A stretch of DNA of 64,000 bases from Faecalibacillus faecis (GTDB lineage: Bacteria; Bacillota_I; Bacilli_A; Erysipelotrichales; Coprobacillaceae). This document shows, piece after piece, positions 42,187-50,985 of this stretch. The stretch spans positions 1 to 64,000 of the forward strand of contig NZ_PYLP01000008.1 of assembly GCF_003024675.1 (NCBI RefSeq), read 5' to 3'. A program made the position numbers and the translations under genes. The notes beneath the pieces are model-generated. The model was not told the DNA's origin and searched no databases. It saw only the letters and a list, made by a program, of their open reading frames with translations. The stretch's first letter is position 1. Every line of letters begins with the position of its first letter.

Positions 42187-42229
42187 ATTAGATTTTTGAT
42201 GTATAATAGGGCATATTCAAGGAAAGGAA

Positions 42230-43639
42230 ATGGTTATGAAAACAAGAACGGTTCATAAACCTTATAAAAAATTAGATATTTCAGCCGTGAGAAGAATAGG
42301 ATTTAGCTTTTTTGCGGTTATTTTAATTGGTTCATTTTTACTTAATTTACCAATGTCTCATGTTGTACATTCTTCAAGCAGTTATCTTGATCACCTTTTT
42401 GTGGCAACATCGGCAACATGCGTGACAGGACTTGTAACCCATGTTACTTGTCAAGAATATACTCAAATTGGACAAATTATTATTATTTTACTTATTCAAA
42501 TAGGAGGACTTGGTTTTTTAACCTTACTTTCTATGCTTTATGTGGTTTTTAAAAGAAAACTAAGTTATGCTAATAAGATTGTCATGCAAGAAGCTTTAAA
42601 TCGTACGTCTTTAAAAGACATGGGAATTTATATTAAGCGTGTATTTAAATATACGGCTACTTTTGAAGGTGTAGGAGCCATTTGTTTAATGTTTTCTTTT
42701 GTTCCAAAATTTGGAATATCAAAAGGAATCTATTATAGTATTTTCCATTCGATTTCTGCTTTTTGTAATGCAGGATTTGATATTTTAGGCGCTAATTCAT
42801 TAATGAATTATGTAGGAGACCTTTGGGTCAATTTAGTGATTTGTGGTTTGATTATTGCGGGTGGATTAGGTTTTGTGGTATGGATTGATTTACGTTTATC
42901 ATTGATTCATTATCGTGAACATTTCAAATATTTTAAATTAAAAAAATATTTAGAATCACTTTCTTTGCACACAAAGATTGTTTTGATTTCTTCATTTGTT
43001 TTGATTTTTGGAGGAATGGCTGTGATCTTTTGTTTAGAATTCAATAATCCACAAACATTACAGCCTTTATCTTTACCGCAAAAAATTCTAGCAAGTTTCT
43101 TTCAATCGGTCACTTTAAGAACAGCTGGTTTTGCGACAATCGATATGGCAGCCCTTCATCAATCAACAAAGTTTTTTATGTCTGTTGCTATGTTTATTGG
43201 TGGTTCACCAGCTGGAACAGCAGGTGGGGTCAAAACCGTAACAATTGTGATTACTTTGTTGTATGTTCGTGCTTTAATGCGAGGAGATGATAACATTCAT
43301 GTTTTTAAACGAACAATAGATGATCAAATCGTTAAAAGAGCGTTAACGATTCTTATTGTTAGTTTTACTATAACTGTTGTTGGTCTTTTTGTTTTATCGG
43401 TGAGTGAAAATGCGGAATTTATTGATTTGGTTTTTGAAGTCTTTTCAGCCTTTGCAACGGTTGGGTTAACGGCGGGTCTAACACCAAATTTAACGGTCGT
43501 GGGAAAAGTAATTATAATTATTATGATGTATATTGGACGTATTGGATCAATTACGATGGTTTTACTTTTTGTTAAAAAATATAATTCAAGGAAAGGAAAA
43601 GATGTGAACTTTGTAAAAGAACATATCTTAATAGGATAG
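42230..43639 (+). CDS. ktrB: Potassium uptake membrane subunit KtrB/TrkH
   Basis: This 469-residue protein has the four pore-repeat pattern of SKT transporters with selectivity-filter loops (ATSATCVTGL, AFCNAGFDI, LRTAGFATID, TVGLTAGL), each with a key glycine. It takes up K+ in exchange with, or driven by, Na+ or protons, under gating by the cytosolic subunit encoded next. Two in-frame ATGs (42230 and 42236) share the AAGGAAAGG site; either may be used. A TATAAT word at 42202-42207 may be its -10, but no clear -35 is visible. Confidence 0.93.
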   Translation: MVMKTRTVHKPYKKLDISAVRRIGFSFFAVILIGSFLLNLPMSHVVHSSSSYLDHLFVATSATCVTGLVTHVTCQEYTQIGQIIIILLIQIGGLGFLTLLSMLYVVFKRKLSYANKIVMQEALNRTSLKDMGIYIKRVFKYTATFEGVGAICLMFSFVPKFGISKGIYYSIFHSISAFCNAGFDILGANSLMNYVGDLWVNLVICGLIIAGGLGFVVWIDLRLSLIHYREHFKYFKLKKYLESLSLHTKIVLISSFVLIFGGMAVIFCLEFNNPQTLQPLSLPQKILASFFQSVTLRTAGFATIDMAALHQSTKFFMSVAMFIGGSPAGTAGGVKTVTIVITLLYVRALMRGDDNIHVFKRTIDDQIVKRALTILIVSFTITVVGLFVLSVSENAEFIDLVFEVFSAFATVGLTAGLTPNLTVVGKVIIIIMMYIGRIGSITMVLLFVKKYNSRKGKDVNFVKEHILIG

Positions 43640-43643
43640 AAAA

Positions 43644-44303
43644 ATGGAAAAACAATTTGTGGTTTTAGGGCTTGGTATATTTGGGTCAACACTTGTTAAA
43701 ACGTTATCACAGTTTGGTAGAGAAGTAATTGCTATTGATAAAGATTCTGAAAATGTACAACGTGTCTCTGAATTTGCGACAAAAGCGGTAATTGGTGATG
43801 TTACAGATATTCAGTTTCTCACAGATTTAGGATTAGATGATATAGATGTAGGAATTGTTGCCATTGGTGATCGTTTAGAAGACAGTATTCTAGCAACTAT
43901 GAATCTAAAAGAACTAGGTGTTCCTTATGTGATTGTTAAAGCCAAAAATAAACGCTTTAAGGTTGTTTTAGAAAGAATTGGCGCAGATCATGTGGTACGT
44001 CCTGAAAAAGAAATGGGGGAAAAGATTGCCCGTACATTGCTTCGAAAAAATATTAAAGATTTAATTGAATTGGATGAAGAAAATTGTATTGTGGAAATGA
44101 AGGTTCCTCAATCTTGGATAGGTAAATCATTATCACAACTTGATTTAAGAAAACTTTATAGTATCAACGTTTTAGGAAAACGTGATCCTAAGACTCATAA
44201 ACTTGAAGTCCCTGTTGATCCAAGTGCACCAATAGAAATGAATGATACTTTTTTAGTTTTAGGTCAAACAGATAAGATTGAAAAATATGATTATTTATTA
44301 TAG
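43644..44303 (+). CDS. ktrA: Potassium uptake regulatory subunit KtrA/TrkA
   Basis: This 219-residue RCK protein has an N-terminal Rossmann fold binding nucleotide (VVLGLGIFGSTLVKTL, with GxGxxG; acidic residue in VIAIDKD) and a TrkA_C domain from about residue 135. KtrA forms an octameric ring on KtrB dimers and opens the channel on ATP binding. It starts four bases after ktrB. Confidence 0.94.
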   Translation: MEKQFVVLGLGIFGSTLVKTLSQFGREVIAIDKDSENVQRVSEFATKAVIGDVTDIQFLTDLGLDDIDVGIVAIGDRLEDSILATMNLKELGVPYVIVKAKNKRFKVVLERIGADHVVRPEKEMGEKIARTLLRKNIKDLIELDEENCIVEMKVPQSWIGKSLSQLDLRKLYSINVLGKRDPKTHKLEVPVDPSAPIEMNDTFLVLGQTDKIEKYDYLL

Positions 44304-44311
44304 AGGTCTCT

Positions 44312-44851
44312 ATGAAAAACGAAGAAACGCTTTTACTTTTTGCTAAAGCAATCAAATCTTTAATAAAAACACAGCCTTTAGATAAAATTACCGTAACAGA
44401 TATTGTCTTCCAAGCAGGAAAAACAAGACAAACATTTTATCGTCATTTTCAAGATAAATATGATCTTGTGAATTGGTATTTTGAAAAATTGGTTTTAAAA
44501 TCATTTGAAGAAATGCGTCAAGGAGGAAGTTTACAAGAAGCCCTCAATTTAAAATTTGCTTTTATTGAACAAGAACATGCTTTTTTTAAAGAGGCTTTTA
44601 AATCAAATGATTATAATAATTTAATTCATTATGATTTTTGTTGTATTTATGATTTTTATAAAAAATTTATTTATAAAAAGACTGGAAAAGATCTTTCAAA
44701 AGATATTGATTTTTTATTAAATATGTATTGTCGAGGATCTGTCGATATGACGGTTGATTGGGTTTTAAATGATATGCCCATTAAAAAAGAAGAAATTGTT
44801 CAATATTTAATGGATGCGATTCCTGATAAATTAGAAGCTTATATGATTTAA
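44312..44851 (+). CDS. TetR/AcrR-family regulator (DhaS-like)
   Basis: This 179-residue protein has an N-terminal helix-turn-helix (KITVTDIVFQAGKTRQTFYRHFQDKYDLVNWYF, residues about 25-57) and a C-terminal all-helical domain like that of dihydroxyacetone-kinase activator-type TetR proteins. It follows ktrA by eight bases and ends at a terminator. The target is unknown; the dicarboxylate symporter gene just after the terminator or the Ktr genes are candidates by position. Confidence 0.87.
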   Translation: MKNEETLLLFAKAIKSLIKTQPLDKITVTDIVFQAGKTRQTFYRHFQDKYDLVNWYFEKLVLKSFEEMRQGGSLQEALNLKFAFIEQEHAFFKEAFKSNDYNNLIHYDFCCIYDFYKKFIYKKTGKDLSKDIDFLLNMYCRGSVDMTVDWVLNDMPIKKEEIVQYLMDAIPDKLEAYMI

Positions 44852-44878
44852 AGATTATCTTTTTTGGTAATCTTTTTT
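44850..44878 (+). terminator. Terminator after the ktrBA-tetR unit
   Basis: AAAGATTATC pairs with GGTAATCTTT across a T loop, followed by a T run; the first A of the stem lies in the stop codon. Confidence 0.78.
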
Positions 44879-44949
44879 TATTTATATATTGTATTTTGAA
44901 TAAAAACATGTATAGTAATGGCAATTTGGGTAAATTTAGGAGGAAAACT

Positions 44950-46290
44950 ATGAAAGAAAGTAGTGGAAAGCAGTTAGCAAAGAAAATGTTGATTGCTTTA
45001 GTTTGCGGTCTAGTTGCTGGATTTGGATGTATTTTATTAAGAGAACATTTGAATTCAAGTGGTCAAGCAGATTTATGGAAAACAATTAATAATATCTTTT
45101 TTCAAGATATTAGCGCAGAAGGGGCAACAAGTGCAGCTGGTATTTTCTATATTATCGGACAAGTTTTTGTTAATTCTTTACAATTAATCATTGTACCAAT
45201 GGTTTTTGTTTCAATTACACTTGCTATCTGTACAATTACAGATACAAAGAAATTAGGAAGAATTTCTTCTAAAACAATTTTTACTTTTTTAAAGACAACC
45301 GTATGTGCTTTGATTTTTGCAGGTGTTATTGGTTTTATTGTTTATCATTTAGGACTCTTTAATTCAGTAGATGCAGGAAATATTAGTGTACAAGAAGGAA
45401 TAACAGGATCAAATCCTTTAAATATTATTGTTTCGATTGTACCAAACAATTTTATTAGTGCGTTTACTAATAATGGAAATGTTCTTGCTATTGTATTTCT
45501 TGCAGTTGTTACAGGTCTTTCAATGAATGCATTAGAAGACCAAACAAAAACATTAAAGAAATTATTTGAAGAAGTATCAAAAATCATTTCTTTATTCTTA
45601 ACATTCGTTATCAACAAATTTGCACCTTATGCAATCTTTTGTTTACTTACAAGAACATTTGCAATCTATGGGATTGATTCATTAAAACCAGCTCTTGCTT
45701 ATGTTGTAACTGTTATTATTGCGTTATTTGTTTATTTATTCTGTGCATATCCAATTTATTTAGCTACGATGGCAAGAGTAAATCCTAAACCATTTATGAA
45801 AAAAGCTGCAAAAGTAGCGTTGTTTGGTTTTTCAACTTCATCTTCAGCAGCAACACTTCCTTTAAATAAAAAGACAACAACAGAAGAATTAGGTGTTTCA
45901 GATCAAATTGCTTCATTTGTCTTACCATTAGGAATGACAATCAATATGGATGGAACAGCCATCATGCAAGTTATTGCAGCAATGTTTGTGGCGGTTTCTT
46001 CAGGATATAAAGTAACCTTTATGTCAATGGCAATTATTGCGGTTTTAGCTTTAATTGCTTCTATTGGAACACCGGCAGCACCAGGTGCAGGAGCCGTTAT
46101 TCTCTTTACAATTCTAACAGGAATGGGATATACAAACGATGCAGCCCTTCTTGCTTATTCATTAATTCTTGCTATCAATAGACCAATTGAAATGCTTGTT
46201 ACCTCATTAAATGTTGTGGGGGATGCCTCAACATCGGTCATTGTAGCGAAAAAAGAAAATATGCTTGATGAAGAAATATATCATCGCTAA
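44950..46290 (+). CDS. Dicarboxylate/amino acid:cation symporter (DAACS family)
   Basis: This 446-residue carrier has eight membrane helices and two re-entrant loops. It carries the family motifs TSSSAATLPLNKK (serine-rich HP1 loop, about 298), GMTINMDGTAIMQ (NMDGT sodium site, about 331) and a GTPAAPGAGAV HP2 loop. It imports glutamate, aspartate or C4-dicarboxylates with Na+ or H+. ATG 44950 has a strong TTAGGAGG site; the longer frame from 44896 does not. The C-terminus ends IVAKKENML before a terminator. Confidence 0.93.
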   Translation: MKESSGKQLAKKMLIALVCGLVAGFGCILLREHLNSSGQADLWKTINNIFFQDISAEGATSAAGIFYIIGQVFVNSLQLIIVPMVFVSITLAICTITDTKKLGRISSKTIFTFLKTTVCALIFAGVIGFIVYHLGLFNSVDAGNISVQEGITGSNPLNIIVSIVPNNFISAFTNNGNVLAIVFLAVVTGLSMNALEDQTKTLKKLFEEVSKIISLFLTFVINKFAPYAIFCLLTRTFAIYGIDSLKPALAYVVTVIIALFVYLFCAYPIYLATMARVNPKPFMKKAAKVALFGFSTSSSAATLPLNKKTTTEELGVSDQIASFVLPLGMTINMDGTAIMQVIAAMFVAVSSGYKVTFMSMAIIAVLALIASIGTPAAPGAGAVILFTILTGMGYTNDAALLAYSLILAINRPIEMLVTSLNVVGDASTSVIVAKKENMLDEEIYHR

Positions 46291-46318
46291 GATCATAGAA
46301 AAAACTATGATCTTTTTT
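46289..46318 (+). terminator. Terminator after the DAACS gene
   Basis: AAGATCATAG/CTATGATCTT ten-pair stem with a six-base A loop, overlapping the stop codon and followed by Ts. Confidence 0.9.
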
Positions 46319-46391
46319 ATTTTGTAATGGACCTTTTTTTTAGAACATGAAATGTGTATAATGACACGGGGGTATATTAGAGGGGGATTTT

Positions 46392-48032
46392 ATGTTTAAA
46401 GATTATATTAGTGCTTTGAAACAAGAGTTTCATGGCTATAACGTACAAACCTTAATGCAAGATTTACTTGCCGGGTTGACCGTTGCCGCCGTTGCTTTAC
46501 CACTTGCTTTAGCCTTTGGGGTAAGTAGTGGGGCGGATGCCGGTGCGGGATTGATTACCGCGATTATTGCTGGTCTTGTTATTGGTGTGCTTTCAGGTGC
46601 AAGTTATCAAATTTCAGGACCAACAGGAGCAATGTCCGCAATTTTAATTGGGCTTTCAACAACTTATGGCTTACAAGGTGTCTTTATTGCAAGCTTTTTA
46701 TCTGGATGTATGTTGATTATTGCCTCATTGTTTAAGTTTGGTAAGATTGTTTCTTTTATTCCAACAAGTGTTATCACAGGATTTACCAGTGGAATTGCGA
46801 TTATTATCGCTTTAGGACAAATTGATAATTTCTTTGGAACAACTTCAGTAGGATCGAGTGCTTTAGAAAAACTTTTTTCTTATATAAAATTAGGTTTTCC
46901 TATTTCACTTCCCACAGTCTTTTTTGGTGCTTTAGTTGTTGTTATTATGATTCTATGGCCTAAAAAATGGGGTGAATATTGTCCTTCATCATTAGCGGGA
47001 ATTATTATTGCTTTAATTTGTCAATTATTTTTAAATTTACCTGTTCATGAAGTAGGAACAATTCCAAGTACACTTTTTCCAAAAGCAAGATTATCGTTAT
47101 CTGCAATTCATTTAAGTACTTTAACACAATTGATGTTACCTGCTTTAAGTATTGCAGCATTAGGAATGATCGAATCACTTTTATGTGGGGCAAGTGCTGG
47201 AAAAATGAAAAATGAAAAGTTGAATGCAGATCAAGAATTAATGGCACAAGGAATTGGAAACATGTTGATTCCATTATTTGGTGGCGTTCCTGCAACAGCA
47301 GCGATTGCCAGAACATCTGTTGCGATTAAAGCGGGAGGAAAAACAAGACTTGTCAGTGTTTTCCATTCTGTTGTTATTTTAATTTCGATGTTTTTACTTG
47401 GTTCGTTAATGTCACGTATTCCTTTATCGGCTCTTGCAGGAGTTTTAATGGTTACGGCATGGCGTATGAATGATTGGCATGAAATTAAAACATTGTTTCA
47501 TAACAAAGTTAAGACAAATATTTCTCAATATTTGATTACAATGTGTGCAACCGTTGTTTTTGATTTAACAGTTGCTATTGTTATTGGAGTTATGGTTTCT
47601 ATTATCTTATTTGTTTTAAATAACTCACATTTACATATTGATATTCGTGATATTGACAAAGATCGTGTTGGTAAAGATTTAAAACATCATCATCAAAAAA
47701 CACGTATTATGTATTTAAGTGGGCCAATCTTCTTTGGAACACAAGAACAAATGACACAAGTTTTAGATGAAATTGATGATTCATTAGAAGCTATTATTTT
47801 CTCTATGAGAGGTGTCCCTTCTATTGATGATTCAGGTATCCATGAATTCTTTGATATCGTTGATTGTTTGCAAAGTAATAATTGTAAGATTAAATTTTCA
47901 GGGGTTCAAGAAGAAGTCATGGCACAATTTAAACGTAATCATTTTGATGAATATGTTGGAAAAGACAGTTTCTGTTGGGATGCGATTATGGCATTAGAAG
48001 CTTTAGATAAAGAATTATTAATTAATGATTGA
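46392..48032 (+). CDS. SulP-family anion transporter with STAS domain
   Basis: This 546-residue protein has a SulP membrane domain (about 1-420), with ALPLALAFGVSSGADAGAGLITAIIAG and a QISGPTGAMSAIL substrate-site loop. A C-terminal STAS domain follows (about 440-540), with SMRGVPSIDDSGIHEF. SulP carriers move sulphate, bicarbonate or dicarboxylates; the ion is not decided by sequence. The Ser in DDSG is the residue phosphorylated in anti-sigma antagonists but its role here is open. The ribosome site is GAGGGGG. Confidence 0.93.
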   Translation: MFKDYISALKQEFHGYNVQTLMQDLLAGLTVAAVALPLALAFGVSSGADAGAGLITAIIAGLVIGVLSGASYQISGPTGAMSAILIGLSTTYGLQGVFIASFLSGCMLIIASLFKFGKIVSFIPTSVITGFTSGIAIIIALGQIDNFFGTTSVGSSALEKLFSYIKLGFPISLPTVFFGALVVVIMILWPKKWGEYCPSSLAGIIIALICQLFLNLPVHEVGTIPSTLFPKARLSLSAIHLSTLTQLMLPALSIAALGMIESLLCGASAGKMKNEKLNADQELMAQGIGNMLIPLFGGVPATAAIARTSVAIKAGGKTRLVSVFHSVVILISMFLLGSLMSRIPLSALAGVLMVTAWRMNDWHEIKTLFHNKVKTNISQYLITMCATVVFDLTVAIVIGVMVSIILFVLNNSHLHIDIRDIDKDRVGKDLKHHHQKTRIMYLSGPIFFGTQEQMTQVLDEIDDSLEAIIFSMRGVPSIDDSGIHEFFDIVDCLQSNNCKIKFSGVQEEVMAQFKRNHFDEYVGKDSFCWDAIMALEALDKELLIND

Positions 48033-48057
48033 CAAAAATTAAAAAGTCAATTAATAT
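48029..48057 (+). promoter_or_regulatory. Sigma-A promoter ahead of the MATE gene leader
   Basis: Perfect TTGACA at 48029-48034 (overlapping the SulP stop codon) and TAATAT at 48052-48057, 17-bp spacing. Transcription would start near 48064, giving a leader of about 97 bases. Confidence 0.75.
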
Positions 48058-48078
48058 AAAACACGCAAATTAAATACT

Positions 48079-48140
48079 GCTTAGGTAAGCTATAGATTTC
48101 TCTATTTCTGATCATAAATAGACATCTATAGCTTTTTTTA
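48079..48140 (+). promoter_or_regulatory. Terminator-like hairpin in the MATE gene leader (possible attenuator)
   Basis: AAGCTATAGAT at 48087-48097 pairs with ATCTATAGCTT at 48124-48134. Inside it, CTATTT at 48102-48107 pairs with AAATAG at 48116-48121. Seven Ts follow, and the MATE ribosome site comes seven bases later. A small alternative hairpin GCTT-AGGT-AAGC (48079-48090) would use the left foot of the terminator stem. Because the promoter is upstream of this hairpin, read-through control of the MATE gene is plausible. It could also simply be the end of the SulP transcript. Confidence 0.6.
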
Positions 48141-48160
48141 TGGAAAGGAAGGAGACCTCA

Positions 48161-49498
48161 ATGGAAAATAAAAACCCAATGGAATACAAAAAAGTATTTC
48201 CTTTATTAATGTCAATGGCTATTCCGCCAATGATTTCAATGCTTATACAATCTCTCTATAATATTATAGATAGTATTTTCGTATCACAACTTGGAGAAGA
48301 AGCATTAACAGCCGTTTCTCTTATTTATCCTTTACAAAACTTATCATTAGCTGTTTCTTGTGGAATTGGGATTGCGATGAATGCTTTTATTGCCCGTCAT
48401 CTAGGAGCAAAAGATGATAAAAAAGCATCTTATTATGCAACACAAGGTATTGTGATGTCCGTAGCACATTCTTTATTATTTTTAATTATTGGATTATTTT
48501 TAATTCGTCCATTTTTAAATATGTTTACGACAAATACAAAGGTTATTGAATATGGAATGCAATATGGAATTATTGTTGTTTCTTTAGTCATTGGACAATT
48601 TATACATCTTGCAATTGAAAAAATGTTTCAAGCAACAGGTAATATGATGATGCCAATGCTTATGCAAATCTTTGGGGCAGTTATCAATATTATCTTAGAT
48701 CCAATTTTAATTTTTGGTTATTTTGGTTTACCTGCTTTAGGTGTTTCTGGGGCAGCTATTGCAACAGTAATTGGGCAATTTTCAGCAGCAATTCTAGCGG
48801 TTGTTTTATTTAAAAGATATAATACTCATCTTCATATTTCTTTTAAAGGATTAAAAATTGATTTTCGTGTTATGTCACAACTTTATAGTGTTGCGGTGCC
48901 ATCAACGGTTATGATGTGTTTGCCATCTATTCTTGTTTCATTACTTAACGGAATGTTGGCGACAATTTCTCAAAGTGCTGTTGCTTTCTTTGGTGTTTAT
49001 TATAAATTACAAACTTTTATTTATATGCCAACTACAGGTGTCGTTCAAGGTATGAGACCATTAATGTCTTATAACTATGGAGCACATTTAAAGGAAAGAA
49101 TGCATCAAATTTTAAAAGTATCTGGACTTGCTATTGCAACTATTTTAGGACTTGGAACTTTATTATTCTTTATGATTCCTGATATTCTTCTATCGTTATT
49201 TAATGCAAGTAAAGGAATGTTAGAAATTGGACAAACAGGGTTACGTATTTTATCAATCAGTTTTGTTGTTTCATCTTTTGGAGTGTTGATGTCAGGAGTA
49301 TTTGAATCGCTAGGAATGGGAAAATATTCACTTATCGTTTCATTACTTAGACAATTAGTTATTACAGTACCACTTGCCTATCTTTTATTACAAATTATGG
49401 GTATTGAAGGCATTTGGTTATCGTTTGTGATTGCTGAACTCATTGCAAGTATGGGTGCTTATATTTTCTATTGTAAAAAATTTAAAGTTTTATTATAA
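48161..49498 (+). CDS. MATE-family multidrug efflux transporter
   Basis: This 445-residue protein has twelve membrane segments in two six-helix bundles. The MATE patterns are MAIPPMISMLIQSLYNIIDSIFVSQLGEEALTAVSL at the start and PTTGVVQGMRPLMSYNYGA near residue 290. MATE carriers expel cationic drugs or metabolites in exchange for Na+ or H+. ATG 48161 has GGAAGGAG six bases upstream; the longer frame at 48140 begins inside the leader hairpin's T run. A possible attenuator precedes it. Confidence 0.93.
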   Translation: MENKNPMEYKKVFPLLMSMAIPPMISMLIQSLYNIIDSIFVSQLGEEALTAVSLIYPLQNLSLAVSCGIGIAMNAFIARHLGAKDDKKASYYATQGIVMSVAHSLLFLIIGLFLIRPFLNMFTTNTKVIEYGMQYGIIVVSLVIGQFIHLAIEKMFQATGNMMMPMLMQIFGAVINIILDPILIFGYFGLPALGVSGAAIATVIGQFSAAILAVVLFKRYNTHLHISFKGLKIDFRVMSQLYSVAVPSTVMMCLPSILVSLLNGMLATISQSAVAFFGVYYKLQTFIYMPTTGVVQGMRPLMSYNYGAHLKERMHQILKVSGLAIATILGLGTLLFFMIPDILLSLFNASKGMLEIGQTGLRILSISFVVSSFGVLMSGVFESLGMGKYSLIVSLLRQLVITVPLAYLLLQIMGIEGIWLSFVIAELIASMGAYIFYCKKFKVLL

Positions 49499-49520
49499 AA
49501 GCGAAAAATCTTCGCTTTTT
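49497..49520 (+). terminator. Terminator after the MATE gene
   Basis: AAAAGCGAA/TTCGCTTTT nine-pair stem with a five-base loop and a T run. Confidence 0.88.
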
Positions 49521-49601
49521 ATTATCTTTAATTTTATGATGTTAAAAAATACAAATACCTGTGCTTATAAGTTTTTTTAAAGTTAAGAAATAAGGGAGTA
49601 T

Positions 49602-49630
49602 TTGACATTTATTTGTAATTATACTATTAT
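49602..49630 (+). promoter_or_regulatory. Sigma-A promoter of the CorC/HlyC-like gene
   Basis: Perfect TTGACA at 49602-49607 and TATTAT at 49625-49630 with 17-bp spacing. Confidence 0.75.
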
Positions 49631-49666
49631 AAATTTCAATAATAGATTCAAAGGAGAAATGGTAAA

Positions 49667-50956
49667 GTGGAGTCTGCCCAGATAATGAATATCATATCAT
49701 TAATTATATTATTAATTCTATCGTCGTTGTTTTCTTGTAGTGAGACAGCTTTTTTAGCTGTAAGCAAAATTAAAATGCGAACACTTGCAGAAGAAGGCAA
49801 TAAGAAGGCGAAGTTAGTAGAGTCTTTACTAGAAGATCAAGATCGCTTGTTAAGTGCTATTTTAGTAGGAAATAACCTTGTAAATATTGGGGCTTCCTCA
49901 CTCACAACAGCGACAATTATGGCTATCTTTGGTGATGGAGCACAAACGGTTGCAATTGCGACAGGAATTGTCACATTGTGTATTTTGATTTTTGGCGAAA
50001 TTACACCAAAATCATTAGCTACCCAAAATGCAGATCGTTTAGTACTTGCGTTAGCTCCGTTTATACGATTTATTTGTGTTATTACAAAGCCAGTTGTCTT
50101 TGTTTTAAATATTATTACAGGATTTATTATTCGTTTATTAGGCGGTAATAAAGAACAAGGTCCAAGTTTAACAGAAGAAGAGTTGAAAACAATCGTAACG
50201 GTTGGTCATGAAGAAGGTGTTCTTGAAAAAGAAGAAAAAGAAATGATTCATAATGTTTTTGAATTTGGTGAAACCGAAATCAAAGAGATTATGACACCAC
50301 GTATTCATGTAGAAAGTTTACCTGATGATTGTACATATGATGAATTGATGAAAGTATATCATGAAGCACAATATTCAAGGTATCCAATTCATGATGAGTC
50401 TTTTGATGAAATCATTGGTGTTTTAAATATGAAAGATTTATTATTTATTGACATTGATAAAGAGCATTTTGATGTTAAAAAATATATGAGAGGTACATTT
50501 GTTGTCTATGAGTTTAATCAAGTCAATGATGTCTTTGCATCCATGAGAAAGAATCATGCTACTCTTGCCATTGTTTTAGATGAATATGGGGTCATGAGTG
50601 GAATTGTGACATTTGAAGATATTGTTGAAGAAATCGTTGGAGAAATAGATGATGAGTATGATGAAGTCAATGATTCCATTGTTAAAATCAATGATCATGA
50701 ATATTTAGTAGATGGTAGTTTGAATTTAAATGAGGTCAATGATGAAATTGATACTCATTTTGAATCAGAAGATTTTGAATCTATCGGAGGTCTTGTTTTA
50801 GGAGAATTTAGTGGTGTTCCTAAAATTAAAGATCAAATTGAATTTCCAGGTGTTACAATTATAATTGAAAAGATGCATAAGAATCGAATTGAACTTCTTA
50901 GATTAAAAATACATGAAATAGAAAAAGAGGAAGAAGGAGAGGAAAAACATCAATAG
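49667..50956 (+). CDS. CNNM/CorC-type transporter (hemolysin family: DUF21-CBS-CorC_HlyC)
   Basis: This 429-residue protein has an N-terminal DUF21 membrane domain (about 1-170, SSLFSCSETAFLAVSKIKMRTLAEEGNKKA), a pair of CBS domains (about 205-330, beginning IMTPRIHVESL) and a C-terminal CorC_HlyC domain (about 340-420). Members such as CorC export magnesium, or resist metal and acid stress. The likely start is GTG 49667, ten bases after GGAG. An ATG at 49659 is out of frame and opens an eight-codon frame ending at 49685; ATG 49685 is another possible start for the main frame. Confidence 0.92.
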   Translation: MESAQIMNIISLIILLILSSLFSCSETAFLAVSKIKMRTLAEEGNKKAKLVESLLEDQDRLLSAILVGNNLVNIGASSLTTATIMAIFGDGAQTVAIATGIVTLCILIFGEITPKSLATQNADRLVLALAPFIRFICVITKPVVFVLNIITGFIIRLLGGNKEQGPSLTEEELKTIVTVGHEEGVLEKEEKEMIHNVFEFGETEIKEIMTPRIHVESLPDDCTYDELMKVYHEAQYSRYPIHDESFDEIIGVLNMKDLLFIDIDKEHFDVKKYMRGTFVVYEFNQVNDVFASMRKNHATLAIVLDEYGVMSGIVTFEDIVEEIVGEIDDEYDEVNDSIVKINDHEYLVDGSLNLNEVNDEIDTHFESEDFESIGGLVLGEFSGVPKIKDQIEFPGVTIIIEKMHKNRIELLRLKIHEIEKEEEGEEKHQ

Positions 50957-50985
50957 ATGCTTTTCCTCTTTTAAGGAGAAAGGTA

